A stretch of 64,000 nucleotides of DNA from Bacteroides sp. UBA1317 (GCA_002307035.1 DBTL01000091.1:14658-78657), one strand, 5' to 3'; positions 9,565 to 18,740 are shown, counted from the first letter of the stretch. Notes: generated from the letters alone by a model not told the origin. Made by a program: numbers and translations.

Positions 9565-10530
9565 ATGAAGAAAATTCTACTTGTATGTTCTTCAATCCTT
9601 TTAATACTCTCGGGATGCACCGGAAGCAAAAAAGAGAAGGCTATTTCAATTGAGCTGCAACCCATCAATCTAGGGGCTATGTCCTCTATGGATTATGTTC
9701 CGTTTATCATCGCAGAGAAAGAAGGCATTTATGATTCTCTGGGATTGAAACTAAACATCGTGAAGTTCTTCTCGACCACCGACCGCGATGCCGCCTTTCA
9801 ATCAGGTGACATAGACGGAACGATTATTGACTACACCAATGCCGCCATTCTGCAATCACACCACATCCCTTTGAAAATCGTGATGAAGAACGATGGCTAT
9901 TTCTGCTTCATAGCTGGAAAAGAAAGCGGTATCAAATCACTCTCTCAACTAAAAGGGAAAAACATTGCCGTATCGCACAACAGCGTGATAGACTATGTTA
10001 CGGACTTCATTCTCAACAAGGCCGGCATTACTCTCGCAGAAGTGAATAAACCGGAAATAAACAACATTCCCCTCCGACTGGAGATGCTGCAATACGGACA
10101 AGTTGATGCATCTGTATTTTCTGATCCTTTTGCCACCATCGCAATGAACAACGGACATAAATCACTCATCAGCACGCAGGAATTAGGCCTGTCGATTACT
10201 GGAACGGCCTTCTCAGAAAAGGCATTGAAGAATAAATCGGAAGAGATTAAACGACTGGTCAAAGGATATAATTTAGCTGTTGACTACATCCGAACGCATC
10301 CACTGAAAGAGTGGAGACAGATACTGATAGAAGATGCCGGAGTGCCGGAAGCATTGGTAGGCATCATTGCCTTGCCGCAATATCAATATGCCGCTCTGCC
10401 TGCCGCCAAAGATCTGGAAGGCACCATTGCCTGGTTAAAGGCGAAGAATCTATTGCCGAACACGTATAGCATAAAAAGCCTCGTAGATTCCATCTATACA
10501 CAACCTGATGTAGCAACAGAGACCGAATAA
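9565..10530 (+). CDS. NMT1/THI5-type ABC substrate-binding lipoprotein
   Basis: A 321-residue solute-binding lipoprotein of the family that binds thiamine precursors, nitrate, sulfonates and similar ligands. The start is the ATG at 9565; an upstream in-frame Met lies inside the pgk terminator. A lipoprotein signal with the lipobox LILSGC gives a modified Cys near residue 18. The binding-domain sequence (SSMDYVPFIIAEKEGIYDSLGLKL and the VDASVFSDPFA region) fits the family. No permease or ATPase gene is adjacent; instead a porin gene follows 48 bases later. The ligand is unknown. Confidence 0.82.
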   Translation: MKKILLVCSSILLILSGCTGSKKEKAISIELQPINLGAMSSMDYVPFIIAEKEGIYDSLGLKLNIVKFFSTTDRDAAFQSGDIDGTIIDYTNAAILQSHHIPLKIVMKNDGYFCFIAGKESGIKSLSQLKGKNIAVSHNSVIDYVTDFILNKAGITLAEVNKPEINNIPLRLEMLQYGQVDASVFSDPFATIAMNNGHKSLISTQELGLSITGTAFSEKALKNKSEEIKRLVKGYNLAVDYIRTHPLKEWRQILIEDAGVPEALVGIIALPQYQYAALPAAKDLEGTIAWLKAKNLLPNTYSIKSLVDSIYTQPDVATETE

Positions 10531-10578
10531 TAAAATAACCATATCCAACAAACACAAAATATCAATTAATCAAATTAT

Positions 10579-11598
10579 ATGAAACGTATTTTACTTATCG
10601 TTCTGGCTGTTATCACATTAAGCAGCATCAAAGCTCAAGAAGAAGTCCAAAAAGTAATTAACACGCTGAAAGAACGCATCACACTGTCGGGATACGCACA
10701 TGCGGGATATACGTATGACGACTCAAAAGAGGTGGATAACACCTTCGAAATTAAGCGGATTATCTTCATGGCACACGGACAGATCACCAAAGAGTGGTCG
10801 TGCTACTTCATGTACAATTTCAATGGAGGTGGGAACTTACTTGAAATGTACACCGACTATCAGTTCTTGCCGGGACTTACTGCTCGCCTTGGACAGTTTA
10901 AAACGGCATACGGCATCGAAAATCAGATGTCTCTCTCCGATGTTGAATTGATCAACTGTGGTTCGTTGGTAACCAACTATCTGGCCGGAATGGACAATAG
11001 TGATAAACTATACGGTAGCACCGGTGGCCGTGATGCAGGAGTAATGATTTACGGTGATCTGTTTGAGAAGCTTATCAGCTACAATCTTGGCGTAATGAAT
11101 GGGCAAGGCATCAACATTAAAGATCAGAATAACCAAAAGGATATTGTGGGTAGCTTGATGGCAAACCCTTTGAAATGGCTCTCAGTAGGTGGCTCATTCG
11201 TTAAGGGTAAAGGTTGTGCAGTAGCAACTTCCTCGATCAACCCTGATATAAAGGTGGGCGACAGTTACACTCGCAATCGTTGGGCTCTGGGAGCTGTAAT
11301 AAAGACGAAGCCCCTGAACTTACGCACCGAATATATGGGCGGAAAAGATGGTGAAGTGAAGAGTGACGGATTTTACGCCACGGCCAATTTTCATGTGCTC
11401 CCTAAGATCGACTTGATTGCTTCTTACGACTATCTCAACAGAGACAAGCGGATAGCAGACAAGCAAACGGACTACGTGACAGGAGTGCAATATTGGTTCT
11501 ACCCTCGTTGCCGACTGCAAGCCCAATACACTTTCTGCAACAAGACACAGCAAGATAATAGCAATTTGATTCAGGCACAGGTACAAGTGAGATTTTAA
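10579..11598 (+). CDS. outer-membrane porin, phosphate-selective O/P-like
   Basis: A 339-residue outer-membrane beta-barrel with a signal peptide ending KAQ near residue 20. It then shows alternating amphipathic strands (LSGYAHAGYTYDD, WSCYFMYNFNG, GLTARLGQFKTAYG) and ends on a terminal phenylalanine (VQVRF), the usual assembly signal. The GQFK strand is typical of OprO/OprP-like porins in Bacteroidetes. It sits 48 bases after the binding lipoprotein on the same strand, so the two probably form an operon delivering one solute. Ion specificity is not predictable. Confidence 0.82.
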   Translation: MKRILLIVLAVITLSSIKAQEEVQKVINTLKERITLSGYAHAGYTYDDSKEVDNTFEIKRIIFMAHGQITKEWSCYFMYNFNGGGNLLEMYTDYQFLPGLTARLGQFKTAYGIENQMSLSDVELINCGSLVTNYLAGMDNSDKLYGSTGGRDAGVMIYGDLFEKLISYNLGVMNGQGINIKDQNNQKDIVGSLMANPLKWLSVGGSFVKGKGCAVATSSINPDIKVGDSYTRNRWALGAVIKTKPLNLRTEYMGGKDGEVKSDGFYATANFHVLPKIDLIASYDYLNRDKRIADKQTDYVTGVQYWFYPRCRLQAQYTFCNKTQQDNSNLIQAQVQVRF

Positions 11599-11639
11599 TC
11601 CTGCCGTAGAATATAATCTCATTTTTTCACCCGAAACGC

Positions 11640-11670
11640 TTGACTTTGGATGCGAAATGTATTACCTTTG
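11640..11670 (+). promoter_or_regulatory. promoter of candidate small RNA, copy 1
   Basis: TTG (11640-11642) and TACCTTTG (11663-11670) have a 20-base gap. The other copy keeps the same spacing. Confidence 0.65.
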
Positions 11671-11675
11671 TTAGC

Positions 11676-11742
11676 GTAATCATAAAATAGTTTGAATTTT
11701 AATTACGGTAAAAGGAAGAAGTTGCGACTTCTTCCTTTTTTT
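11676..11742 (+). ncRNA. candidate small RNA, copy 1
   Basis: A predicted transcript of about 67 bases starts 6 bases after the promoter and ends in a perfect 12-bp terminator stem (11711-11722 with 11727-11738, loop TGCG) followed by T's. The 5' part GCGTAATCATAAA is identical in the second copy at about 49807. A short upstream hairpin (TAGTT with AATTA) is weaker here than in copy 2. Stem bases differ between copies but pairing is kept. It lies 78 bases after the porin stop and may also end that transcript. Confidence 0.65.
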
Positions 11743-12107
11743 GTGCCCAAACAGTTCGGATTGCCTCAACACAATGCTTTATCGATCAACTGGACGGTTC
11801 TCTTTACCCATCTGCACGGCTCAGTTGAAGCATCTGCACGGTTCTCTTGCCAATTTGCACGGTTGCACTTCGCCCAAAAGACGGTTGCACTTCAGCAATC
11901 TGCTTATTTGTTAGCATCCAAGCACCTTTATGTTTCCCAAAAACACCTATTTGCCTGTTCAATAATGCCTTTACCTTTTGGCTCCCGCCTCATTCGTTAA
12001 TAATCAATAAATCGTCTCTTGACAAAAATAACCTCATGGTCCCTAAAAAAAGACATTACATCTACTGTTTTATCACAACAAAAGAAGGTACTTATAAAAT
12101 AATATTG

Positions 12108-12115
12108 TACATTTG
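12108..12115 (+). promoter_or_regulatory. -7 element of the DUF418 gene
   Basis: TACATTTG, 37 bases upstream of the ATG, matches TAnnTTTG. Confidence 0.5.
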
Positions 12116-12152
12116 CCAATATGATTAATACCTTAAAAAGCCCCTTAAAGCC

Positions 12153-13331
12153 ATGGAACAAAAAATTGCCGAGACAAACGCCCGCGTCGACGTAGCCGAC
12201 GTATTGAGAGGATTAGCCGTAATGGGAATCATCATTTTACACAGCATCGAACACTTCAACTTCTACTATTTTCCCGAAAACGTCCCCTTTGAATGGATGA
12301 AGTTTACCGACCGTATTATTTGGGACGGACTCTTCTTCACCTTCGGTGGCAAAGCCTATGCAGTCTTCGCTCTTCTGTTCGGTTTTAGTTTCTTTATTCA
12401 GAACGATAACCAACTACGACGTGGAAAAGATTTCCGTCTGCGGTTTCTATGGCGACTGACTTTACTCTTTATCATCGGACAGTTCAACGCCTCCTTCTTT
12501 ACTGGTGAAATACTGACCATGTATGCTGTGATAGGTATCGTTCTACCCATCTGTTGCAAGTTAAGCGACCGTACGGTAGCGATCATTGGCACCCTCTTAA
12601 TACTTCAACCCCTCGACTGGGGAAAAGTGATTTATGCCCTCATCGATCCCAGCTATACTGCCAGACCAAGTTTGGGCAACTATTACTTTGGCGTAGCTTA
12701 TGAAGTGCAGAAGAGCGGCACATTTCTCGAAACACTACGTATGAACATCTGGGAGGGACAACTGGCCAACTTTACATGGGCTTTTGAGCATGGACGCATC
12801 ATGCAGACGGCAGGATTGTTCCTCTTCGGAATGCTCGTGGGCCGCAAGCGACTGTTCTTACACAGCGTCAGCACCGAGCAGCTATGGTTCAAATCATTGG
12901 GCATCGCCTTGCTCTGTTTCTTCCCTCTTTATGGATTGAATAATCTGTTACCCGGTTTCATCTCCCGAGCTGCCCTGCTCACCCCATTACAACTCATCAT
13001 CAGCTCGCTGAGCAACCTTAGCTTTATGGTGATACTCGTTACCGGAGGCTTGCTAACCTTCTATCGGGTGAAAGACAGAAGCTTCCTGATGCGTTTTACC
13101 ACTTATGGCAAGATGAGTATGACAAATTACATCGGTCAGTCGCTCATCGGCTCCCTACTTTTCTACCATTGGGGCTTCTTCCTTGGCAGATATATGGGCG
13201 TTACCTATAGTTTTATCTTTGGCATTGTTTTTGTGCTCTTTCAAATGGCTTTCTGCTCTTGGTGGTTGAAGAGTCACAAGCACGGTCCGTTCGAAGGACT
13301 CTGGAAACGCCTGACTTGGATTAGAAAATAA
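12153..13331 (+). CDS. DUF418 (YeiB-like) multi-pass membrane protein
   Basis: A 392-residue inner-membrane protein with about nine or ten hydrophobic helices. The opening (RVDVADVLRGLAVMGIIILHSIEHF) is the typical DUF418/YeiB N-terminus, related to acyltransferase-3-like membrane proteins. The C-terminal segment (TTYGKMSMTNYIGQSLIGSLLFY) is the DUF418 core. The biochemical role of the family is not established. A TPR gene follows after 11 bases, so both are probably co-transcribed. Confidence 0.88.
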   Translation: MEQKIAETNARVDVADVLRGLAVMGIIILHSIEHFNFYYFPENVPFEWMKFTDRIIWDGLFFTFGGKAYAVFALLFGFSFFIQNDNQLRRGKDFRLRFLWRLTLLFIIGQFNASFFTGEILTMYAVIGIVLPICCKLSDRTVAIIGTLLILQPLDWGKVIYALIDPSYTARPSLGNYYFGVAYEVQKSGTFLETLRMNIWEGQLANFTWAFEHGRIMQTAGLFLFGMLVGRKRLFLHSVSTEQLWFKSLGIALLCFFPLYGLNNLLPGFISRAALLTPLQLIISSLSNLSFMVILVTGGLLTFYRVKDRSFLMRFTTYGKMSMTNYIGQSLIGSLLFYHWGFFLGRYMGVTYSFIFGIVFVLFQMAFCSWWLKSHKHGPFEGLWKRLTWIRK

Positions 13332-13342
13332 AAAAGAAAAAA

Positions 13343-15547
13343 ATGGCCGGAAATTATTATAATGAACTACAGACCAATGAACAGCATCAGCTAATCATTC
13401 ACCTTATATATAACAAAAGACTCAAAGAAGCTTTGGCAATGCTTAGTCAGTATCTGCATGATAGTGCTGACTGGGAAATGCATCAAAAACTGGAGCAGAT
13501 ACAAACGTCTTATAGTTATATGTTGCAATATATGCAGCAAGGTGTTGAAGATCCGGCCCGCAAAAAACTATACCTAAAACTTCTGGCCAGCGCAATGGAA
13601 ATAGCCGACCAATCTCACATAGATAAGCTTACAAGTATCTCGATCGACTATTACCACATCCTTAGGATGGGCTTGAGATCATTTCCTTTCGAAAGCCTGA
13701 AAAATTGTCGATTAACTCTGGAAGCATATATCGACAATTTAGCAGTGGCAAACATTCTTCCAAAGACGCCTAATGAAGAAGCTAACCAAGTGCGTAAACA
13801 ACACGAAGAAACACTAAAAAAACTTTTTGAAGGAACATGGACTAACACTTTCTGGAGTGTAGAAGACGAAAGCGAAGCCGCTATGTTCATAAATTCAAAG
13901 CACATAACAACAAACGATGCCAGTCTATTTGTCAGTGCCGTCACCCTTAGTCTAATGGAATGTTTTGACATAAAAAAAATGATGTGGCTCTTTGATGCCT
14001 ATACCCATCCCATTGCACAAATTAATCAACGAGCATTAGTGGGTATTATGTTCATCATACATCTATACACTGATTGCTTGGATTTTTATCCTGAGATAGC
14101 AGCACGCCTTTCATTACTCAACGAAAATGAAACGTTCGGCAAAGAGATGAACCGGGCATACATCCAATGGCTACGCTGTCAGGAAACGGAGAAGATAGAT
14201 AAGAAGATGCGAGAAGAAATCATCCCTGAAATGCTCAAGAAGGCAAATATGCGTGGCTTTAGATACGGCATTGAAGAGTCTGAAGAAGAGAATGACGATC
14301 AGAATCCTGATTGGAAAAATCCGAAACAATCGGATCTGGAAAACAAACTGCGCGAGATGAGCGAACTACAGATAGAAGGTGCGGATGTGTATATGAGTAC
14401 ATTCTCACAACTAAAATCGTACCCGTTCTTTAAAACATTGAGCAACTGGTTCTACCCGTTCGACAAGCAACATTCCGCCATTATAAAAGAGTTTAACGAC
14501 AACAACCAGGACGATAGTATCATCGACCTCGTGCTTGACTCAGGCTTCTTCTGCGACAGCGATAAATATTCCCTTTGCTTCACGATGATGCACATTCCTA
14601 AGAGTCAGCGAGAGATGATGTTAAGCCAGCTTTCCGAACAGCAAATGGAAGAATTCAGCGATAAGCATACTGGTGAATCACTAAAGAAAGCCTCTCAACA
14701 GCCAGAAATTATTTGCAATCAGTATCTTCACAGCCTATACCGTTTCTTCAAAGTTTACCCCCGCAAACGGGAGTTTCCGCCGATCTTTGATGGATACGTC
14801 TCTTTGCACAAATATCCGGTGCTTCGCGAAACGCTTCTCAAACCGGAATATTTAATGCAATTGGGCAATTATTATTTTAGTAAAGAACACCCCAAAGAGG
14901 CTGCCGAAGTGTATATGGAAGTTATTGGCCTCGTAGGTGGAAATGCAGATCTGTTTCAGAAGATAGGCTATTGCCGCCAAAAGGAAAAGAACTACGACCT
15001 TGCCATTGATGCTTACCTCAAAGCCGACATGATAAAACCCGACAATGTATGGACCAATCGCCACTTAGGCACTTGCTACCGCCTCACGAGAGCATATGCC
15101 AAAGCAACCGAATATTATAGGAAAGTAGAAGCCGTGCAGCCGGAGAATCACAGCATACTCTTTCATATCGGTAGCTGCCTCGCCGAATTACAACGATACG
15201 AAGAAGCCTTGAACTATTTTTTCAAACTCGACTTCATAGAAACGAACTGCGTAAGAGCATGGCGAGCTATTGCTTGGTGTTCCTTTGTAGAAGGAAAACA
15301 TAAGCAAGCCATCAAATATTACGAGAAAGCAATAGAGAAATCACCATTGTGGCAAGATTTCCTTAACGCAGGTCACGTATTCTGGTGTATGGGAAAAATC
15401 AATAAAGCCATTGAAATGTACTCAGAAGCCAAAACGTTATGCGCAAATCAGCCACTTTTCTTAGAACTCTTTCACGAAAATAGAGTGCAATTAGTGAAAC
15501 AAGGAGTGAATGAAGACGATATTCCACTGATGCTCGACTTGCTTTAG
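13343..15547 (+). CDS. large cytoplasmic TPR protein
   Basis: A 734-residue protein without a signal peptide. The N-terminal half is helical and not assigned to a family. From about residue 500 it has several tetratricopeptide repeats (GNYYFSKEHPKEAAEVYMEV, NYDLAIDAYLKADMIKPDN, AYAKATEYYRKVEAVQPEN, KHKQAIKYYEKAIEKSP), which normally form protein-binding superhelices. It starts 11 bases after the DUF418 gene and is likely its operon partner. Its function is unknown. Confidence 0.85.
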   Translation: MAGNYYNELQTNEQHQLIIHLIYNKRLKEALAMLSQYLHDSADWEMHQKLEQIQTSYSYMLQYMQQGVEDPARKKLYLKLLASAMEIADQSHIDKLTSISIDYYHILRMGLRSFPFESLKNCRLTLEAYIDNLAVANILPKTPNEEANQVRKQHEETLKKLFEGTWTNTFWSVEDESEAAMFINSKHITTNDASLFVSAVTLSLMECFDIKKMMWLFDAYTHPIAQINQRALVGIMFIIHLYTDCLDFYPEIAARLSLLNENETFGKEMNRAYIQWLRCQETEKIDKKMREEIIPEMLKKANMRGFRYGIEESEEENDDQNPDWKNPKQSDLENKLREMSELQIEGADVYMSTFSQLKSYPFFKTLSNWFYPFDKQHSAIIKEFNDNNQDDSIIDLVLDSGFFCDSDKYSLCFTMMHIPKSQREMMLSQLSEQQMEEFSDKHTGESLKKASQQPEIICNQYLHSLYRFFKVYPRKREFPPIFDGYVSLHKYPVLRETLLKPEYLMQLGNYYFSKEHPKEAAEVYMEVIGLVGGNADLFQKIGYCRQKEKNYDLAIDAYLKADMIKPDNVWTNRHLGTCYRLTRAYAKATEYYRKVEAVQPENHSILFHIGSCLAELQRYEEALNYFFKLDFIETNCVRAWRAIAWCSFVEGKHKQAIKYYEKAIEKSPLWQDFLNAGHVFWCMGKINKAIEMYSEAKTLCANQPLFLELFHENRVQLVKQGVNEDDIPLMLDLL

Positions 15548-15772
15548 CAAATATGAAAAAGAACAGAGTGTTCGTTTTCGCACAGTACTACAAATCGATA
15601 AACTGCTGATTTTCAATATTTTACTTATTTGGCACATCTCTTGTATTCTTATTGACGATCAATTAATCTTAAAAAAAAGAGATTTATTGATGCAACTAAA
15701 AAAAGACTAGTTACGTCTAATAAGCATAAAAGACAAAGAGAATAATAAAAGAAACAATTAATAAGTAAGATT

Positions 15773-16291
15773 ATGAAAGCAACAATGTTTATCACTAAAG
15801 TGATTGTATTAGTAACCCTGTTTTTAAGTGTATGCGGACTGGCGTCAGCAGCCAAAAGCAACGATGGTGAAAGAAGTTTTATCAACAACGATGTATTAAA
15901 AGACGGAAAAGTAGTATCTCGTGAAGTGTATGTACTTGAAAAAGGATCATCAACTCTATCCCCGGTTAAGAAGTTTGAATATGCTTACGACGAAACTCAA
16001 CAGTTAAAAGAAAAAACAACGCACGTATGGAATCCTTCAGCTGCAAAATGGATGAAAGAGTCATTGCTTAGCATCAGCCGCACCGGAACGGAAACGATTG
16101 TAGAATACGCCCTATGGGTATCCAATAAAAAAGAATTTGCTCCTTCCGAAAAGTTTGTATATGTAACCAATGCTGAAGACAACATGATTACCCAATACAG
16201 TTACAAGATGAACAAACGTACCAAAGAATGGGAATTACAAAAGAATGCCAAAGTTCCTGCTATAGACAATATTTTTGCTAAAGCAGAATAA
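15773..16291 (+). CDS. DUF3836 secreted protein
   Basis: A 172-residue exported protein with a signal peptide cleaved after about residue 25 (GLASAA). The mature part contains short repeated beta units (KKFEYAYDETQQLKEKTTHVWN, TQYSYKMNKRTKEWEL) typical of the DUF3836 family found in Bacteroides. No function is known. It is a single-gene unit with an intrinsic terminator about 90 bases downstream. Confidence 0.8.
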   Translation: MKATMFITKVIVLVTLFLSVCGLASAAKSNDGERSFINNDVLKDGKVVSREVYVLEKGSSTLSPVKKFEYAYDETQQLKEKTTHVWNPSAAKWMKESLLSISRTGTETIVEYALWVSNKKEFAPSEKFVYVTNAEDNMITQYSYKMNKRTKEWELQKNAKVPAIDNIFAKAE

Positions 16292-16379
16292 ATTCCGCCA
16301 ATCAGAGACGTTATTTAAAAGGTTAATATAGATCAAGAGTCTGTTCAGTGGTGTGATACCAGTAATTGAGTCAGACAGA

Positions 16380-16412
16380 AGGCAGCCAAAATGAGGTTGC
16401 CTTTCTTCTTTT
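16380..16412 (+). terminator. intrinsic terminator after the DUF3836 gene
   Basis: Stem 16380-16387 with 16395-16402 (8 bp, one G-U), then a pyrimidine- and T-rich tract. The rest of the 381-base gap before the glycosyltransferase holds only AT-rich sequence and that gene's promoter. Confidence 0.7.
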
Positions 16413-16620
16413 AAACGTCCGAACTTAGAAAGAATAATGAAACAGTAAATCTTCTGAATATGCACATTTAAGAGTTTAAATTAAGATCTTTTTCATCACA
16501 TTCTCTTTTTAAGTTAACAATATTTGTACATAACATGCTATCTAGCGGTAAAAATAGCATATTATCAATACAACGCAAACAGATATTAACTTAATCTAAC
16601 TAATAATTGGATAGTCGTAA

Positions 16621-16650
16621 TTTGATATATGAAAAAAAAACATATATTTG
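16621..16650 (+). promoter_or_regulatory. promoter of the glycosyltransferase gene
   Basis: TTTG (16621-16624) and TATATTTG (16643-16650) with an 18-base gap. It lies downstream of the longest open-frame start, which decides for the ATG at 16673. Confidence 0.7.
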
Positions 16651-16672
16651 TGGCATAAATCAATCAAACTAT

Positions 16673-17533
16673 ATGTTAGTTTCAATCATTGTATTAAACT
16701 ATAATACGCCTGATATTACTGTAGAGTGCTTAGGTAGTATCATTCAAAATTTAGATCCGACAATATACCAACTAATAGTTGTAGATAATTGCAGTTCTTC
16801 TGAAAATTTAGAAAGGTTAAAAACAAAACTTTCAACATTCACAAATGTTCAGCTGATAGTTTCAGACTTTAACAGAGGATACGGTGGAGGAAACATGTTA
16901 GGTGCTTTTCATTCAAAGGGCGATTTCATATGCTTCGTTAATAGTGACGTGAAATTGATAGAAGACTGCATTGTCCCTGCTTGCTCTTATTTGCAAGTAC
17001 ATTCTTCTGTAGGCTGTGTAAGCCCTCAACAGCTAAATGTCCATCATAAGAAAGAACCATCTTTTGATCATGGACCAGGTATAATAAAAGAACTTTTTGG
17101 AAAAAATATCTTAGAGCAATTGAATCCTCAAAAATACCCCAGACGAAAGTATAATCTGCATAAGGAACCTTTAGAGGTAGTTCATACTTCCGGCTCAATG
17201 ATGATATTACCGACTAATTTGTTTTTCAAAATTGGAGGCTTTGATCCGAATATTTTCTTATACTATGAAGAATATGACATTTCCACTCGATTAAAAAAAG
17301 AAGGTTATGCAAGTGTCTTCCTCCCAATGTTTTCCTATTTACACATTCATGGCGTTACAATTGAGTGTACGACCAGTAAATTAAAAGCAATGTCTGAATT
17401 ATACAAATCAAAGCTTTATGTCTATAAAAAGCATCATAATATAACTTTCTATTCACTCTATTTCATGCTAAATATCTTTAAATTAGTCGCTAAATCTAAG
17501 CTTCATTATATATTTCCTCAAAGACTTTATTAA
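16673..17533 (+). CDS. glycosyltransferase family 2, rhamnosyltransferase-like
   Basis: A 286-residue GT-A enzyme. The N-terminus (MLVSIIVLNYNTPDITVECLGSI) is the canonical GT2 nucleotide-sugar strand; the metal-binding motif is NSDVKL near residue 90, and the acceptor region contains GSMMIL and YYEEYDISTRLKKEG. It resembles WbbL/RfbF rhamnosyltransferases. I place the start at 16673, because the longer frame would begin upstream of the promoter. The gene is isolated from other polysaccharide genes and looks more AT-rich than its neighbours, hinting at transfer. The acceptor is unknown. Confidence 0.85.
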   Translation: MLVSIIVLNYNTPDITVECLGSIIQNLDPTIYQLIVVDNCSSSENLERLKTKLSTFTNVQLIVSDFNRGYGGGNMLGAFHSKGDFICFVNSDVKLIEDCIVPACSYLQVHSSVGCVSPQQLNVHHKKEPSFDHGPGIIKELFGKNILEQLNPQKYPRRKYNLHKEPLEVVHTSGSMMILPTNLFFKIGGFDPNIFLYYEEYDISTRLKKEGYASVFLPMFSYLHIHGVTIECTTSKLKAMSELYKSKLYVYKKHHNITFYSLYFMLNIFKLVAKSKLHYIFPQRLY

Positions 17534-17540
17534 ATAATAC

Positions 17541-18122
17541 CTACAGCTGCTTCAACTCCCGATAAAGCCGTTGTATTGGTAATCCCATGACATTAAAGTA
17601 ACTGCCCGAAATGCTTTCTACTCCTATAAAACCGATCCATTCTTGCACACCGTATGAACCGGCCTTGTCAAGCGGACGAAAACGATGCACATAAAAATCT
17701 ATTTCATCATTAGTTAAGGAAGCAAACCTGACTTCAGATATGGCAGAGAACGATTTTTGCCAATCGGGTGTAGTGAGACACACGCCGGTGATTACCTGAT
17801 GCGTCTTCCCGGAAAGTTTGCGAAGCATTGCTGCCGCATCGGCTTCATCACAAGGTTTACCAAGCATCTCACCTTCCAACCACACGATGGTATCTGCTGT
17901 TATCACCAATGAATCGGCCAAGAGCATTTCCCTGTAAGCTTCCGCCTTCTTTCGGGCAATGTAGACCGGAATCTCCTCTCCTTTCAATTCGGCAGGAAAA
18001 GATTCATCCACATCGGGTAACGTTTTTACTTCGTAATCAATGCCAAGGCCGGTAAGCAACTCTTTTCTACGAGGAGAATTCGATGCCAGCAAAATGCGGT
18101 ATTTATTTAAATTATCTAACAC
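17541..18122 (-). CDS. maf: Maf-like nucleotide pyrophosphatase
   Basis: A 193-residue cytoplasmic protein of the Maf/HAM1-like fold, which hydrolyses dTTP, UTP or modified nucleotides to monophosphates. Signatures seen are LASNSPRRKELL near the start, the catalytic Asp in VITADTIVWLEGE, KTHQVITGVCL, and DKAGSYGVQEWIG. The length is normal. It is the last gene of a minus-strand run with kdsC-like, DUF2520 and nitroreductase genes. Confidence 0.95.
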   Translation of the reverse strand: MLDNLNKYRILLASNSPRRKELLTGLGIDYEVKTLPDVDESFPAELKGEEIPVYIARKKAEAYREMLLADSLVITADTIVWLEGEMLGKPCDEADAAAMLRKLSGKTHQVITGVCLTTPDWQKSFSAISEVRFASLTNDEIDFYVHRFRPLDKAGSYGVQEWIGFIGVESISGSYFNVMGLPIQRLYRELKQL

Positions 18123-18155
18123 GATTCTATTCTTTATTTACAATTAAACATTCGG

Positions 18156-18677
18156 TTACCAGCCAAAAGCATCACCCGTCATCCATTTACCTTGCGCTTT
18201 TAGCACTTGCTCTATCACATCACGGCCGCAACCATACCCTCCATCTTGGTGAGAAATATAGCGTGCCACCTGCTTTGCTTCCGGAGCAGCATCTCGAGGG
18301 CAACAAGGTAGTCCGCACGCACGCATCACTTCTATATCGGGCACATCATCGCCCATATAAAGAATCTCTTCATCCCTCAATCCATGTTTGTCTCGAAAGT
18401 CGTGGTAATCGTGTATCTTAACGCATGATCCCATGTACACATCCGTAATACCTAGTCCGGCAAACCGTTTGCGCACCGCCTCTGTTCGGCCGCCGGTAAT
18501 GATGGCAACATGAAATCCCTCTTTCACTGCCAGTTGCAACGCATAACCATCTTTCACGTTAACCGTGCGCATGGGTTCTCCGCTCGGGTGTAGCGACAAT
18601 ACATCTGAGCTCAGCACGCCATCCACATCGAAGGCAAGAGCTTTTATCTTAGTTAAATCATAATTAATCGTACTCAT
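18156..18677 (-). CDS. kdsC: KdsC-like KDO-8-phosphate phosphatase (HAD IIIA)
   Basis: A 173-residue cytoplasmic HAD phosphatase likely releasing phosphate from 3-deoxy-D-manno-octulosonate 8-phosphate in lipid A inner-core synthesis. Motif I is DVDGVLS with both catalytic aspartates. Motif II is ITGGRTE, and the metal site is [11 protein letters not shown]. There is no cap domain, as expected for this tetrameric subclass. The start is 33 bases upstream of the Maf gene. The exact sugar-phosphate substrate is inferred from the family. Confidence 0.9.
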   Translation of the reverse strand: MSTINYDLTKIKALAFDVDGVLSSDVLSLHPSGEPMRTVNVKDGYALQLAVKEGFHVAIITGGRTEAVRKRFAGLGITDVYMGSCVKIHDYHDFRDKHGLRDEEILYMGDDVPDIEVMRACGLPCCPRDAAPEAKQVARYISHQDGGYGCGRDVIEQVLKAQGKWMTGDAFGW

Positions 18678-18740
18678 CTTTTATTTAATCATATTGTTAG
18701 CACATTGTTCAATATCCAAGGGAAAAAAGCCCTTCACCAA

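Larger units (their letters stand above)
11631..12035 (+). repeat. dispersed intergenic repeat, copy 1
   Basis: This stretch of about 400 bases is homologous over most of its length to 49765-50130. Shared parts, in order, are a promoter plus small RNA cassette, a region rich in ACGGTT motifs, the string TGCTTATTTGTTA, and a CTCTTGACAAAAA segment. A 41-base block (11787-11827) bounded by CAACTG and CAGTTG is inverted relative to the other copy. No convincing protein is encoded; the 102-codon open frame here crosses the terminator and is not conserved in copy 2. Confidence 0.8.

Noticed and set aside
9502..9565. Possible TPP riboswitch before the NMT1/THI5-type lipoprotein.
   Set aside because: None of the conserved THI-box segments is present; the structure there is a plain terminator.
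11692..12000. 102-codon open frame over repeat copy 1, and a 93-codon frame overlapping it.
   Set aside because: They cross the small RNA terminator and tandem ACGGTT units, lack a matching frame in repeat copy 2 and have no recognisable domain.
18462..18478. Palindrome-like GCAAACCGTTTGC resembling a LacI-type operator.
   Set aside because: It lies in the middle of the KdsC-like coding region and the half-site spacing is one base off, so chance is the better explanation.
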